From: Pigoraptor chileana
Taxonomy: Eukaryota; Opisthokonta; Filasterea
Direction of reading: 5' to 3'
Assembly: GCA_943704495.1 (NCBI GenBank)
Contig: CALSCR010000057.1
Coordinates: forward strand, 1-64,000
DNA length: 64,000 nucleotides
Part shown: positions 24,201 through 37,359 of the stretch, one piece after another
Layout: each line of letters starts with the position of its first letter
Position numbering within the stretch: the first letter of the stretch is position 1
Notes under the pieces: model-generated
Databases searched by the model: none
What the model was told of the DNA's origin: nothing
The model's input: the letters and a program-made list of their open reading frames with translations, nothing else
Position numbers and translations under genes: made by a program

Positions 24201-27200
24201 CTATGGCGCGTGCCGTGCTGCCAGTGGCGATCACGTGGCCGCCGTCCGGTCCTTCGAGTTGGCCATCAAGCTGGATGGAAAGCAGTGGGAGTACCACCGC
24301 GACATGGGCGTTGGGCGGCTGGCGACGGGCGCTGTAGAGGCTGCAGTGGCTGCATTCACGGAGGCTGTGCGCCTGTGCCCCGGGAGCCCGTCGCTTCTGT
24401 GCGCACGTGCGGACGCGCTCACTGCCGCAAAGAATTACGCGCAGGCGGTGCGTGACTTTAGTTGCGCCCTCGCACCCGCGACAGAGTTTCCCGAGAGGCC
24501 TGCGGCCCTCTTCAAGCGTGCGCTGCTATACGCCGACAGACTGGATCGGCCGGCTGCAGCACTCGACGATCTTGCGCTTCTTATCTCGCTGGATGCCACA
24601 TTCGGCCCCGCTCTGTTGAAGCGTGCTAAAATGGCACTCGCACGGCAAGACTATAGTGAGGTGGTGTCAGAGGCGACGCATGCACTGCGCATTCCGCGTG
24701 GCAATGGATGGCTCGAGTATGGTGTGCGATCCGCCGTCGCAAAGACGCGCGAGGTCGCATTGTCCGAATATGAGCTGGATGCCCACTGCACAAGGGCGCG
24801 TGCAAGCCATGAGCTCGGTGGATGGACCGGTGCCGTCGACGACTACGGACGCTGTCTTGACTTAATCGATGCAAAGAAAGTGGCTGATGTTGCCAGTTTG
24901 CGTCTTGGAAAGGCAGCTGCACATGCCGAGCTCGGGCTGATGGAGGAAGCCGAGAGCGAATACGCGCTGTCGCAGAAGGCAGTGCCCTCTGATGCCGCGG
25001 CGTGCGGGCTCTCTCGCGTGTGTGCCGCGCGGCGCGACTTTGAGGCGGCGTGCACGTGGGCGACCGAGGCCATTCGGCTGAACGAAGCAAGTGCGACTGC
25101 GAGGGAGCTTCTTGGCTGTGCGCTTGCGTCGATTGGCAAGCACGGTGAGGCGGTTGCCGCCGCAGACGATGCCATTCGCCTCCACCCGCGCAGCATTCTC
25201 GCGCACACTACACGGGCTGGCAGCTGCAGGGCGCTCGGCCGATACGTCGAAGCAAACCGCGAACTGACGCGGGTCATTGCCTTGAAAAGCGCCGCAGGTC
25301 TTTCCTTTGTTGCGGACCTGTGCGACCGCGCGTCCATCTCGTATGTCCTCGGCGCAACCGATAGCGCGCTGGAGGATGTCGAGACGGCGCTGCTGCAGTC
25401 TCCCGGGCATCCGATGGCAATGTGCGTGCGTGCAGAAGTGCGCCTGCTTCTTGGCGATCTGGAGAATGCCGATGCGGACTTTGCGAGCGCGGAGGCTGCA
25501 TGCGCGCCGTCCAGTGACGCCGTCGTCCGTGCACATTGTGCGAGAGGACGTGGCGACTGTGCGATGGGCTTTGGACGGCTGGATGACGCCATCCAATCAT
25601 TCTCAACAGCCGTTGCGTGGTGCGACCGCGCTCTTGTTGACGCCGAGGAGGGCATTCTTTCCGCGGGGCTGGCGGTTTCGCAAGTGTGCCCGCCACACGA
25701 CGAGAGTCCGTCCGGTCTTCCCCAGCATTTTGCGCAGACCCCACTGCGCCTGCGCTCTGTGCTCAGTCGTGCCGAGGCATTTCGCAACGGCGGCGCACAC
25801 CGTGAATCAGCGTTGGCAGATTACGACGACGCCGTGGAGGCTGCTCGTGCGGCGGGAGCACAAGCGGCGCTGTGGTGGGCCCACTATGGCGCCGCGTCGG
25901 TGGTGATGTCGGCAGGAGACAACGTTTCAGCGTGCAAACACCTAGAGTTGGCCGTCGCTGCATCGCCGGCTGTTGCACGAACAAAGGGACTGCCGGACTG
26001 GCTGACCTTTGGCATTGCTGATGTGTGGTCTGCATTAGGTGCCGCCATCCACGGCGCAAAGGGACTGTCTGCGGCCGAAGATGCGCTGCGTGCGTACAGC
26101 GAGGCCTTGCAGGTCAAACCCGGGCACTTTCAAAGTCATGTTGGCAAGGGCATTGTGTTTTCTGCACGTGCGCAGTGGGACGAGGCCGTGCGATCGCTGG
26201 ACAAGGCCGTTGAAATTATCCCCGAGGACGGACCGTCGCTGATTGCGCGTGGATTGGCACACCTTGCGCTGTGTGTGGGGAGTGCGGATGCGATCGTGTA
26301 TGGCGAGCCGCTCACGGCAACAACGCAGCGTGCGATAGCAGAGGCGCGCCGTGCCGAAAAGGACCTATCTGCGGGCATCCAGCTCGGCGATGGCAATCAC
26401 GCTACCCTGGCTGCCCTTGGGGACGCCCGCATGGCCCTGGGAAAGTACGCCGAGGCTCTCGCAGACTACGACGCTGCTCTCGTCGCAGCGGGGGGCGCAG
26501 GCAACAGCCAGGCGTGTATTGGTCGCGCACGCGCTCTTTCTAAGCTGGCGAAATGGCAGGAAGCCGTCAAGGCGTATGCCACGGCCGAGACCTGGGTTGC
26601 GGGCGCCGAGGATGCGGCTACACTGTACGAGGCGTGGGGTGATGCGCTGGTGGTGCTGGAGCGACACGCGGACGCCTACGACCGGCACTTGTCTGCCGTT
26701 GCCAAGCACCGCGAGGATGTGGCCCAGGCGGTGCCCGTGTCGATGGCCACGCAGGTCAGTTATGGGGCAGATGCGACGGCAAAGGTTGAGGAGTCGAATA
26801 TCGCTCCTTTGTACGATCCGCAATCTGTGAGGCGCTTGGCTGCGCTTGGCGTGTCTTTGCGTAAGGCGGCCGCCAGTGGACTGCTGTCGCGCACCATCGA
26901 CAACGCGGCTGCAATACATATCCTGACTGAGGCAGTGACACTCGCTCCAAACGATCGTTCAGCTGCCGTCGCACTCGGCACGTGTCTCTTTGGCGCCGGC
27001 GAGTGGGCGTCTGCCGCAGATTCGCTGCAGCGTGCAATCGCGATGGATTCTGACGACGCCGACACCCTTGCGTTGCTTGCAGAAGCAAAGTGGCGCCTCG
27101 GGATGGACGACATTGCTGCCGCGGTGTATCAACGCGCGCTTGCTGCTGACGCCGACTGCGTTCGCGCCCACCTTGGGCTCGGCACCATGCTCGCAAAAAA

Positions 27201-30200
27201 AGACTTTCCGTCGGCGTGGGCTCACCTCACCGAAGCGTTGCGGCTGTCTCCGTCGGACCCCGAAATTCTTGTCAAGCGCAGCCACGTAATGCTTGAATCG
27301 GGAGACATTGTTGCTGCTAGGCGCGAACTCGGTGAAGCATCCCGCCTCGGATGTGCCGAGAGTGCGGTTGAATTCGGGCTCGGGGAGTGCTGCCGATTTG
27401 AGGGCGCGTATGCAGACGCGGCAGCGCACTACACGGCCGCAATCAATCGGGGCGGACTGCTGCTGGTCGACGCTCTCCTGGCACGTGCCGACGCGCTCCT
27501 GCAGACGGAAATGATTGATCAGGCCCGCGCCGACGCCGACGCCGCGGAAAGGGTGCGGGCAGACACTACCGACGTGACTGGCATTCGCGCGCGCATTCTC
27601 CTCGCAACGGACGATGCGGTCGGGGCGTCGACGCATTGCGCTTCCGTCCTCGCTGTGCATGCCTCAGATGTCCAGGCGCTGTGCGTGCGTGGCCAGCTGC
27701 GGTGGAAAGCAGGATCGCACAAGGACGCAGTCGGGGACTTTGAAAGAGCGCTCGCCGTGGCTCCAACGTGCCGCACCGCACAGTATTGGCTGGGCGTCAT
27801 GTGCATGCGCACTGACGTCACGGCCGCGCGTTTTTATCTCTCTGCGGCAGTGCTTCCCGGGACAGCGGCGCTGTCCTCGCGCCACTCTTGCAAGGCACAC
27901 TGCATCCTGGGTGACATGGCACTTGCGGCAGGCAACCCAGATGAAGCTGCGTCCCACTTTGACTGCGCACACAGTCGATACTCGCTTTCGCCCGCCGCAC
28001 ACATTGGCAAGGCGCGTGCGCTTGCCCGGATGGAGCAACCGGAAGGGGCTGTGCAGGCTTTCCGTGCGGCGCTGGCGATGGGACTCTTGGACGAGGCTGA
28101 GAGCAGCGTGGTGCGCATTGAGCTTGCAGACTGTCTGGTTGCGACACACAAGCCGTGGGAGGCCGAGGAAGAGCTGAAGCGAGTGCGGGAAGCAGACACG
28201 GCGCTGGCTCTTGTGCGCCTGGGTCGCGTGTACCTCGAGAGCGCGGAGCATGCTCGTGCAGTCGATGCTTTTGAGCGGTGCATAGCGGTGACCACCAAGG
28301 ACGCTGCCGCTGTGCGCTTCAGGGCGCTTGTCGGGCTGGCGATGGCACGAAAGTGCGCGGGGGACCTGAAGGAGGCCCTCGATGCCGCGAATCGGGCGGT
28401 AGCAATCCACCAGCAGCTCATCGCGGGAAAGGCCGTCGCGGGCGGGATGCTGCGCGCAAGCAAGGACACGCGCTGCAGCGCCGCGCTTCAGATTGCGGGC
28501 GAGGTGCGGCTGCTACTCGGAGACCACGCGGGTGCAATTGGCGACCTCACCAAGGCCCTCGAATGCCTCTGGGCCGACGGCGATCGCGACGACGGCACAA
28601 TCACGTGCGCGCGCGCCGAATGCCATCTGAAGGGAGGCGATTTCTTCGCGGCGCTTTCCGACTTTAGCGAGACGAAAGTGCTTGTGGTCGAGGGCGAGAA
28701 TAAAACCGTGAATCCGTCCCGCGTTGTGCTTGGACGTGCGCGGGCGCTGATGGGGCTGTGCGATTATGCGACGGCGATCGACGCGCTGGAGGACAAGTGC
28801 GTCCGATTGGACGGAGATGCGCTATTGCTGAAGAGCGCTGCGCACGAGCACGTTGGCAATTATGAGCAGGCGCTGGAGGCCATTGACGCTGCCCTCGGCG
28901 TCCACACGGGCGTCTCGATGGTCGCGCAGGATCAGTTGAGCAGTGTCTGCGCGCGCAAGGCGTCAATACTCGTTGCCATGGGGAGGAGCGAAGACGCCGG
29001 CGCCGCATTCGAGTCGGCGTTGGCGTCGGGCGAGGGTGTTCTGGCGCCACTCACTGCGGCGCAGATCATGAACGAGTGGGCGGCTCTGCTCCTGGCCGAC
29101 CGTCAGTATGTCAAGGCGCTTGCCCTCTACAACAAGGCCGCGGTAACGGTGGGAAGCGCCGGAAAGGACACGAAAGCGGTGGCGTCCGCGGCGTATGCGG
29201 GTGCCGGTGAGTGCCTTGCGTCGATGGAGCGTTACACGGAAGCTGCTACAGAGCTCAAGAAAAGCATCGGGCTCAAAACGAAGGACAGCGTCGAAGACAG
29301 CGTTACCGCACGTCTGGCGTTTTGTCTTGCGTGCAGCGGATCGGACGCGGATGCAAAGGAGGCCCTCCGTCTGGCAACGGCAGTGCTTGATCGAAATGTC
29401 GGCAGCCGCGCACAGGCGCTGCTTGCGCGCGGCCTGGCGCTGGAGTCGACGGGGGCAATGGAGGACGCCGCCGTCGACTTCCTGTCGATTATTGACCAGA
29501 GTGAGCGTCAAGAGGGTGCGTCGGTGGGTGGCGAGGACGGCGGATCGTGCGTTGACCCTGAGCTGGCTGCCTTTGCACACTATGGACTTGGCAGGACTCT
29601 GCTTTGGCGCGGGGAATTCGAGTCTGCAGTTGTGCATCTCCGCCGCGCCGTCGCCGAGACAAACCGGGAGGGTTTGCGGATGGAGGCGCTGACGCTGCGT
29701 GCAGACGGCCTGCGTGGCATGGGCTGCCTCACTGAGGCCGAGGAGGACTGTGCGGTTGTTCTCGGAAGCAAGGGCGGGCGAGTGTCGCGGAGCCTCCGGG
29801 CGCTGGTCACTTGCATCCTGGGCGACCTGTCACGTGCCGATGGCAAGCACCCGCGGGCACTGGAGCACTACGGACAGTCGCTGCAGCTTGAGCGCACAGC
29901 CCGGGGACTGCACGGCGCGGCCACCAGCCAGGCGTATCTCATGCGCACGGACGGTGCAATGCAGGACTGCAACGATCTCCTTGCATCACATGCGGCGTCC
30001 CCCTTTGCAACGCCCGCTCGCATGCTGCGCGGAGAGTTGTGCCTCCTCGCTTTCGATCACGAGCGCGCGATCGAGGACATTACCGCCGCCATTGAAGCGG
30101 GAATTGAAGGTCGGCGCCATGCTCTTGAAATGAGGGCTGCAGCACATCGCCTCTCGGGGAATTATGCTGCGGCATTGAAGGACTACGAGGGCGCGCACTC

Positions 30201-32994
30201 AATGCGACGAGACGCAGGGGAGCAAGACTCGCGGCCGACGCAGGGCGCCGTGGCGGGTCTGGGCCTCTGTCTGGCCGAGTGTAATCGCCACAGCGAGGCG
30301 CTAGAGTACTTGTCACGTGCACTGTCGTCTCTGCGTGGCGCCCCTGCGGAAGTGGACGACGGCGGGCTGAGGTTGTCGGGTGACGGCCGCCCCTGGGTGC
30401 GTGCGCCCGTGGAGAAGGAGCTCCTGCTCGCCCGTGCCGACTGCTACATTGCGGCAAACAATTTCGACGCCGCCATTGTTGACATGGATGCTGCTGCAGG
30501 CATTCGCGGGAACACGAGCGCAGTGCTGGCCACAAAGCTCAAGGCAGTGCGCGCAAAATGCTCTGCAAGCATGTCCGAGTGCGGTCGGCGCGAAGTGGAC
30601 TCTGGCAACTACTCTGGGGGGCTTGCGCTCCTGCGAACAGCATCTGTGCTTGTGGATACCCCACCCGCACTCTTGTGCGTGTACATTGCGCGCGCTATCC
30701 TTCACACACAGCCGTCGTCGGGTGGTGACCTCTCGGAGGCGCTCAAGTGGTGCTCGCGGGCGATTGTGTCGAACCCGGATGTGCCGACTGCGTTGGCGGG
30801 GTTGCGAGTGCGCATCGACATCCACGTGCGCATGGGCTCTGCCGCGCCGGTCCGCGAAGACTGCACGCGCCTCGTGAAACTGCTGGAGCGGGCTTCTGGC
30901 AAAGAGCTGACGTCAATAGCGCTTCGTGTGGCAGACACGTGCGTGTTCGGCGGACACCCAGACCTTGCGCTACAGGCCGTTGATACTGCGCGCCAGGCAG
31001 ACACTGTGCGTGGGAAGGGACAGAAGCAGCTGAGAGACCTCCTGCGACGCATCGGCGACGCTTTCTTTGCACAATCGCAACTTGCGGACGCCACAACTGC
31101 CTTCAAGGACAGCATCGACGTCGAGAAGAGTGCCGATGCCTTTGCGGGCCTTGCTCACTGTTTTTTGCGCCGGCGCGACCGCACAAAGGCCCAGGAGAGC
31201 GCTGCCGCCGCCCTCAAGCTGCGATCAACTTGCGTGCGCGCAAAGGCGATTCTATCGCAGGTTCGGCTGGAAACGGGCCGCTCGAAGGACGCTCTTGTGC
31301 TGCTCCGAGAGGCAGATGCCGAGATGTCGCGGTCCCGGGGCGCGAAAGAGGGGGATGCCGCAACCGTCGACGCCCACGTTCGGCTGCTGGTCGCGCGTTG
31401 CTTTTCCAGCGCCCTCGCCCTCGCCGAAGAGACCGACGAGGCCGAGACGTGGGTCGCCGAGGCCCTCCGACTGTCGGAGCTCCTGTCGGGTGCGGCTCAT
31501 GGCCGCAGTTCCGCGATGAGCGCAGTGCCGGATGCAACAAACCTCGTTCTGTTGCGTGGACGACTGCAACTGAAGTCGGGCAAGACGGCGGACGCCCTCG
31601 CAAACTTTCAGCGCGCAATAGAGCTCCTTGATGCACGGCGGGGGTCGTCCGGCGCGGAACAGCCGTCGTCTGCCGATGAGTATCAGCGTGCAGTGCAAGG
31701 ACGCGCAAAGGCGCTCAATGTTCTGGGCCGCAAAGAAGAGGCGCTGGCGGCATATGACGCTCTCCTCGCGGGAGGAAGCAAAGGCGACGTCGGCGCACTC
31801 GTAACCAGCGCGGTCGTTTGCGAGCGTGCAATGCTTTTGTTGACTGTTCGCCGCGATGCCAAGGCGGCGGCAACCGAATTCCAGCGAGTTCTCGGAATGT
31901 CTGGCAGTGGTGGGAAGACAGGCGAGTCCAAAGCAGGCTCCGCGGGAAAGCCTGCAAAGGCGGTCGATGCTCACGTGCTGGCGGAGGCGCAGGCTGGATA
32001 CGGCATGGCGCTCAGTGCGATGGGCAACCACACGGCCGCAGTGGAGCATATCAAAGCCGCACTGTCCGCACGCCCGGGCTTGAGAAGCGCTGCACTGCTG
32101 CTTGCGCGCGCACGCAGCTGCGTAGCCCTCGGTGACGAGAATGAAGCCATGGCTTACTGCACCGAGGCAATCGGTATGGCGCCATCACTGGAGTTGACGC
32201 AGCTCAAGGCCGATATTGCGCGGATTATCGAGGCAAAGGGTGAGTGAGTGTGTGTGGCTATTGAAAAACATCTTTGAGCGCGCAATATTGGTATGACGTG
32301 TGGGCGCATTCCTATCATGACAGCCGAATGCTCGCAATCCAATCCTTGTTGTTGATGTTCGTTATTTTGTTATTGCGTGGACGCTTCAGATGCCGAGCGT
32401 CTTGGCTGGACGTCCCTCAAAGCGGGCTCGTTTTACGAGGGAATTCGCTGCTTTGACGACGCGCTGCGATTGGGCCTCCCCGACAAGAGCAGCGCGCTCA
32501 TTGGTCGAAGCAGATGCCACGCTAAATTGTCCAGCGCCGACAGCGCAGCCGCTGACGTTGCAGCCTCCACGACTGCCCGGCCGGGAGATGCAAAGCTGCG
32601 CATGGACGCCGTTGAGGTCCTCCTGTCCATCGGGCGTCCAAGGGAAGCGATACCGCACGCTGATATGGCGGTGCGTCTGACAAAGGCTCAACAGTCCCGC
32701 CCGTTTGTTCTGAGAGCTTCAATATACGAAGCGGCAGGGGATTTGGAGGGAGCGTTGCGTGACCTTTCGACGGTTGTGCGTCTGGACGCTAAGGACGTCG
32801 ACTCGCATGTTCGCCGCGGAGATCTCCTCGTAAAGACTGGTAATGTGAAGCTGGCTGAAAAGAGCTTCCAGCAAGCCCTCAAGCTCAACCCGAGCCACGT
32901 TGGCGCAAAGGCGGGGCTGGCGGAAATCAGCAGCGACCCAACGGCGGCCCGAGGCGCGGCTGCTGTCTCTCCCGCCGCAGCAATTGGCAAGTGA
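15266..32994 (+). CDS. giant DUF4062 - STAND/NACHT-like NTPase - TPR protein, 6 exons, about 5,634 residues
   Basis: Exons are 15266-15742, 15883-17768, 17936-18051, 18245-21541, 21716-32239 and 32390-32994, with matching phases 0, 2, 1, 1, 1. Residues 1 to about 770 are mostly disordered, Ser/Thr/Pro/Glu-rich, with one helical patch and the HETP repeat. DUF4062 begins at RVFVSSTFKDMASERDHV, continues through EIDLRWGITEEQAKQG (reading across two introns) and PYFVGILGNRYGW, and ends near SVTELEIRHAAL. A P-loop NTPase follows, with Walker A EPGLGKSSL near residue 1032 and Walker B LVFVVDGLDEL near 1151. A helical linker runs to about residue 1925. The remainder, about 3,700 residues, is TPR after TPR (typical: ALxxYxxAL, LGxxxEAxxDF). 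The order matches nephrocystin-3, TEP1 and NWD1-type STAND proteins, which act as ligand-gated scaffolds or sensors. Length is far beyond those relatives. Ligand and output are unknown. Confidence 0.88.
17344..17508 (+). repeat. coding minisatellite, 18/15-bp units encoding ETP(T/S)DH
   Basis: About ten units of GAGACGCCGACTGACCAT or a 15-bp derivative (ETTDH) lie in frame within exon 2 of the giant gene, just before the DUF4062 domain. Neighbouring units differ by single bases. Unit number is therefore likely to vary between alleles while keeping the frame, since both unit lengths are multiples of three. The repeat gives an acidic, His/Thr-rich flexible linker. Confidence 0.85.
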
Positions 32995-34273
32995 TTGCGA
33001 TCGGTGTGTGTATGTGTGTGTATGTATGTGTGTGTATGTGTGTGTGTGTGGGTGGGTGTCTGCGGCTGTGAATGTGGGAATTAACGGGGTCTCCGCATTG
33101 CCCGCTTTGTATTTCAATTGAATGCGGCGACATGGTTCGTCTTGCGAATCGAGTTTGTGCCATTTGACGTTTGAGATGTGTATGAGACGGAATTTCTTAG
33201 ACTGTCACTCACAGCAGTCTAATCAGTTGAGCCGTTGCGACCCTATATAACAATTACTCAGCCGCAGATTTTGGCGTGACCACTGTTGGATGCGAACAAC
33301 GCTAGTTATGCGCAGAATAGTACTATTTTTCTAAATGGCTCACGGTTTTAACTTTTAGCACCAAGTCCTTACTATAATACTGCCAAGGCTCCTCTTTCGC
33401 TAAAAACGTTTCCAGATCCCGGCTGTTAATTGTCTCCGATTTCAAATGACAGATATTTGATACGTCCTGTCGTTGACACTGCCTCTCAGCTTGGCTGTTA
33501 TGTATTCCGCCGCATCTCCCATGCCTTGCAGGAATTTCAAACTGTGCTGTAAATATGATGTGGAACATCTTCTCGAGGTTCAGAGACAGATGCCCGCACA
33601 AGTTGATTAATTTTTTTTGAGGTCGTTGAGTCGGCGGCGTGAGCCTCGAACAGCCAGGTGAAGAGTGTAATTGAAACACATTCAGTTCCCTCTCTTCGAT
33701 CTTTGCGATGATCGTCGAGCGAATGGCGCGTGCTCACGGGCATTCTTTGGAGTTCGTAGTGGGAATGCTGCCGGCTGCCAAGTGTTGTTGTTTCAAAAGA
33801 TATGGATACAGTCAATGCCTTTGGTGCTCATGCCCTCGACTCCCCACGACAATAGAGACACAGGTCTAGACAGCAGAAACACAACGACTCCCACTTTGTC
33901 AAAGTAAATACGAACATCAATATATGTAGAAGAAGCGAGATAACATTCTGCTTCGAAGGGTTGGTCAATGTGAACCGATGCCAGTTAGCCGGCAATAATA
34001 GCTTCTGATCAACATCATTAAACATAATGTAGACAATACTCACAAATGTAGCCATACTCAATACAAATGTACGCCCCATACCCCATGCGCACACAATTCA
34101 CTTTAGGACCCACAGACTAATCTGTGGGATGAGATGAATACCACGCCAGTTTGGCGGGGCGCATCATACAGGATAGTGGGAGCACAGGATACACATCGAG
34201 GATGGTCTCGAGAACTGACATGCGATGAGCAACCGTCGTGCACACACTCACCCGCCCTACTAAGGCAGAGCCC
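32995..34273. other. intergenic region between convergent genes
   Basis: It holds a (GT)n-rich tract at 33005-33052. A degenerate relative of the 50-bp dispersed repeat lies at about 33800-33860 (GGTGCTCATGCCCTCGACTC). No confident exon. A minus-strand frame at 33323-33679 is open but lacks homology or splice support. Confidence 0.5.
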
Positions 34274-37074
34274 TCAGGCCAATCCGCTGGAGCACAGAAT
34301 GCGCAGTCGCGACGGTACGACTGTTACGTGTGCCGTCTCGCCCCCCGGGAACGCCTCCCCGTCCACATTAATGAGCCCTACTCCTCCCACAGCGACGGCA
34401 GCTTCGCGCGGAGGCGTTTCGAGAGAGAACGACGCGACCTTGTAGTACCTTAATACGTTTAAACACGATGATGCACACCCGCCGAGAAGCACAAAAGCGC
34501 AGCCGTTATGTGCGTGAATCATCGAGTTGGTCAGCAAGGAAATAAATGATATCCGCAATCGCCTTTAAAACGTGAAAGCATATGCAACACCCACTCTGCA
34601 TCACACGAAGGCAGGAGGTAGTGGCTCCCATCCTCAATGGCGAGCATCATGCGCAGATTGGCCATGCGCCCATGTCGCCCGCCGATGATGGAGAGGTCGG
34701 CGCATCCGTCGCTTGGAGAGGAGAAGCGCCCTCCCCCCATGTCGGCAGAAAAGAACTTCGTGTTTGCCGCGTGGACCCATCCGAAATCTCCTTCGACGGT
34801 AAATCGCACATCCCCGTTGGGCAAGTGCGTTGCCTCGGCAAGCCGGCCGCCGCACTGGCCGACCTGAAGATTGCCGCTGGTTCCAGGCTGCGATTGCTTG
34901 CTTCCATGCAGGATGGCATCGCGCACCGACGGGTTCTGAAGGACGGACGGGATGCTGCCGTTGATGCCCAGCGATCCAGCTTCGGGCGGACGCGAAATGG
35001 TGAACGACACTCGCATGGGGTAGCGTTTTGGAAAGAGAATGGCCAGAACACCGTAGAGATGAAACCGAATACCACCCATCCATCGGGCTCCCTCGGAGCC
35101 AAAGTCAACGTCACTGATGATACCATAGGAGATCTGCATGGGCGAGCAACATGATGGTTAATATATATATATATATGTGTGTATGTACGTGTGATTTGAG
35201 ATACAAAGGCTCCGGGAGTTGCCCTTCTCTGGCGAAAGTCAAGGTGAAGACGCATGGCTGAGGCAATTGAATAGAAAAAATAATAACTCACATGCAGGAA
35301 GGCATACATGCTTCGTTGTGCTTGAGTGATGTGGAAAAGGTCCATGGGGATGGTGTGACCTGTCCATGACGCAAAAGCGAGGCATAAAGCTTAGTTGCAC
35401 GCATACGCTCTTCGGAGTTTGCGACAGAGTTATCGATATCAACTGCCGAGGGAAATTGTGGGATTATGTTTGTGCTGTTGTGTGTTGTAGGTGTAGGGGT
35501 GTTGATCAACAACACACAGCGATGCTCCTGCCCGCTGCCGCCACTGTTATGTGCGTGCAACTCTCACCCTGAATAATCCCCAGGCACGCACCCTCAACGC
35601 CGATTTGCAAGGACGTTGCCAGGCCGTTTCCACTGCCTAATGCGCGCAAAACGACAGAATTCACAAAGAAATGAAAACATAAAAGTGGTTGGACGGGTCA
35701 ATTGCTGTAGGTGCGCGCGGTCAAGCTCCAAACGCAGCATCCACGACCAGCATTGAACAGGCATTATTGCGATGCATTGCGCTTACCACACGGAATGATT
35801 GCCAATGGAATCGACGCCGCCTTTTCAACGTCCGAGTGAGCCATGAGACCATTCACCACTTCACTGAGAATGCCGTCGCCGCCAACGCAGGCGATGCAGT
35901 CGTGCGCGGTGAGATCAAGCCCCTTGGCGATCGAGTGCGCATGCCCTGCACTATGTGTCTCTGGAAGGCAGAAGGCGTAAAAAGGCACACACATTGGCGA
36001 TAGCATTTATGCAACAACTGGCCACCAGTTGGAAAGGTGCGAGATTTCACAAGTCACAAAGCAAGCAATAAAACCGTCTAAGCCTTGCACGTGTCTGTCC
36101 ACGCAAGCGCACATCGTCAACCGCGGCAGTGCGCACATTGAGTGACAGTCGACGCACCAATAACATCGATGGTTATGTGCGGGGCAAGTCGGAATATTGG
36201 AAGGACTTTCCTCGCCAATACTGCTCGCGCCTGTCTTGTGCCGCTCACAGGGTTCAAGATCACAAGGACGCGACGTTTGGGCGCAGGTTCTGCAAGCACA
36301 CAGTTGTGAATGCATCATAAGGCACACAGGGACATAACGAGAGAGATGGTATCGTGCATTTGTACACAAATATCAGCGACCAATTCACATTTTGGCAGCG
36401 CGCGTGCAACCCACCAGAGGATACCGCCACTTCTCCGAAGACATGCCGGCGAATGACGTTGGCTACATTATGAACATTCCCCGGCTTGGTAATCTCCACA
36501 ATTTCAGTTTGCGGCTTCCGCGAGGCAGCTATGTAACTGAGGGCGAGGCATTCTCCGGAGGTGTGTGTGACGGATATGACGCAGGCCCACGGGACATGAA
36601 GTGTGAAGACGCTGCCCGCTGGCGACACGCCATCTTGCTGGGCTCCATTTGAGGGTTTCCCGTGGATTCGTTTCAAGTAGATGCCGCGCTTGGTGATGCA
36701 CAAAAGCTTCGGCTGTAGTGGGACACAACTGCCAGAAAACACATTTCCGCTCCAAACAATATCCCCTGATTTTGACAGTGGGAATGAAAAAATAAGGAGT
36801 AAATGCGAATCGATCTAATAGTGCAATACATAAGTGATAAATGCTTATAACGCACGAGGGCACTGATGAGCACATTTCCAAGTGGATGTGGTAGATCAGG
36901 ACAGGAATGACTTGGCAGAGATTAAGGGATTTATCAACGCATCCAAAACTTTGTTTGCACACCTGAAACAGTCAGAAACGCATTGCGTCGGCTCCTTCTT
37001 CGCCAAAGACTCACAAGGACCAGGACAGCACCAACAAAGAGCGCAAACACAACAGCGACAGACGGCAAGCCCAT
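34274..37074 (-). CDS. SPHK: sphingosine kinase, membrane-anchored, 8 exons
   Basis: Exons are 37074-36963, 36765-36415, 36289-36158, 35960-35787, 35636-35568, 35359-35292, 35133-34595 and 34448-34274, 539 residues. The lipid-kinase catalytic domain shows RRVLVILNPVSGT, then AGHAHSIAKGLDL, the glycine-rich nucleotide loop CVGGDGILSEVVNGL and IIPCGSGNGLATSL. Next come YGIISDVDFGSEGARWMGG, which carries the SPHK-type substrate-site Asp, and the C-terminal VDGEAFPGG strand. This order separates it from plain diacylglycerol kinases. It should make sphingosine-1-phosphate from sphingosine and ATP. An N-terminal hydrophobic segment (SVAVVFALFVGAVLVLV) followed by WRRRSRRN suggests a signal anchor, and residues about 40-150 resemble a PH-like N-domain. 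An in-frame ATG further upstream is possible. Confidence 0.9.
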
Positions 37075-37359
37075 CCTAAGTGGATGGAGCGCGACTCCCG
37101 CTGGCAGCCACATCCGCATCTTAGATGTACAGAGAGCGATGCACGAAGCGATCGGCACCTCTGAAAAATCAATTCTCAAAACACATCTGATCGATCAATT
37201 GTTTGCTCAGAGCAGAAGTCAACGGATCAGCCGCGCGGCGGGAACTGGGTCATGGTACACCATTCAAATTTTTCGCGCGCAATAATTATTGAAACTGCAT
37301 CTTTTGTGGTATGATTAACCCGATCTCTTTTACGCGAATATAATTCACAAGCATTCGTT

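Noticed and set aside
19249-32049. Many long minus-strand and off-frame ORFs across the TPR exon
   Set aside because: They are shadows of a GC-rich, Ala/Arg-biased coding strand; none shows a domain or splice support.
33323-33815. Two overlapping minus-strand frames that could join into a protein of about 150 residues
   Set aside because: Joining needs a frame change at a poly-A run without splice signals, and no family is recognised. Left as non-coding.
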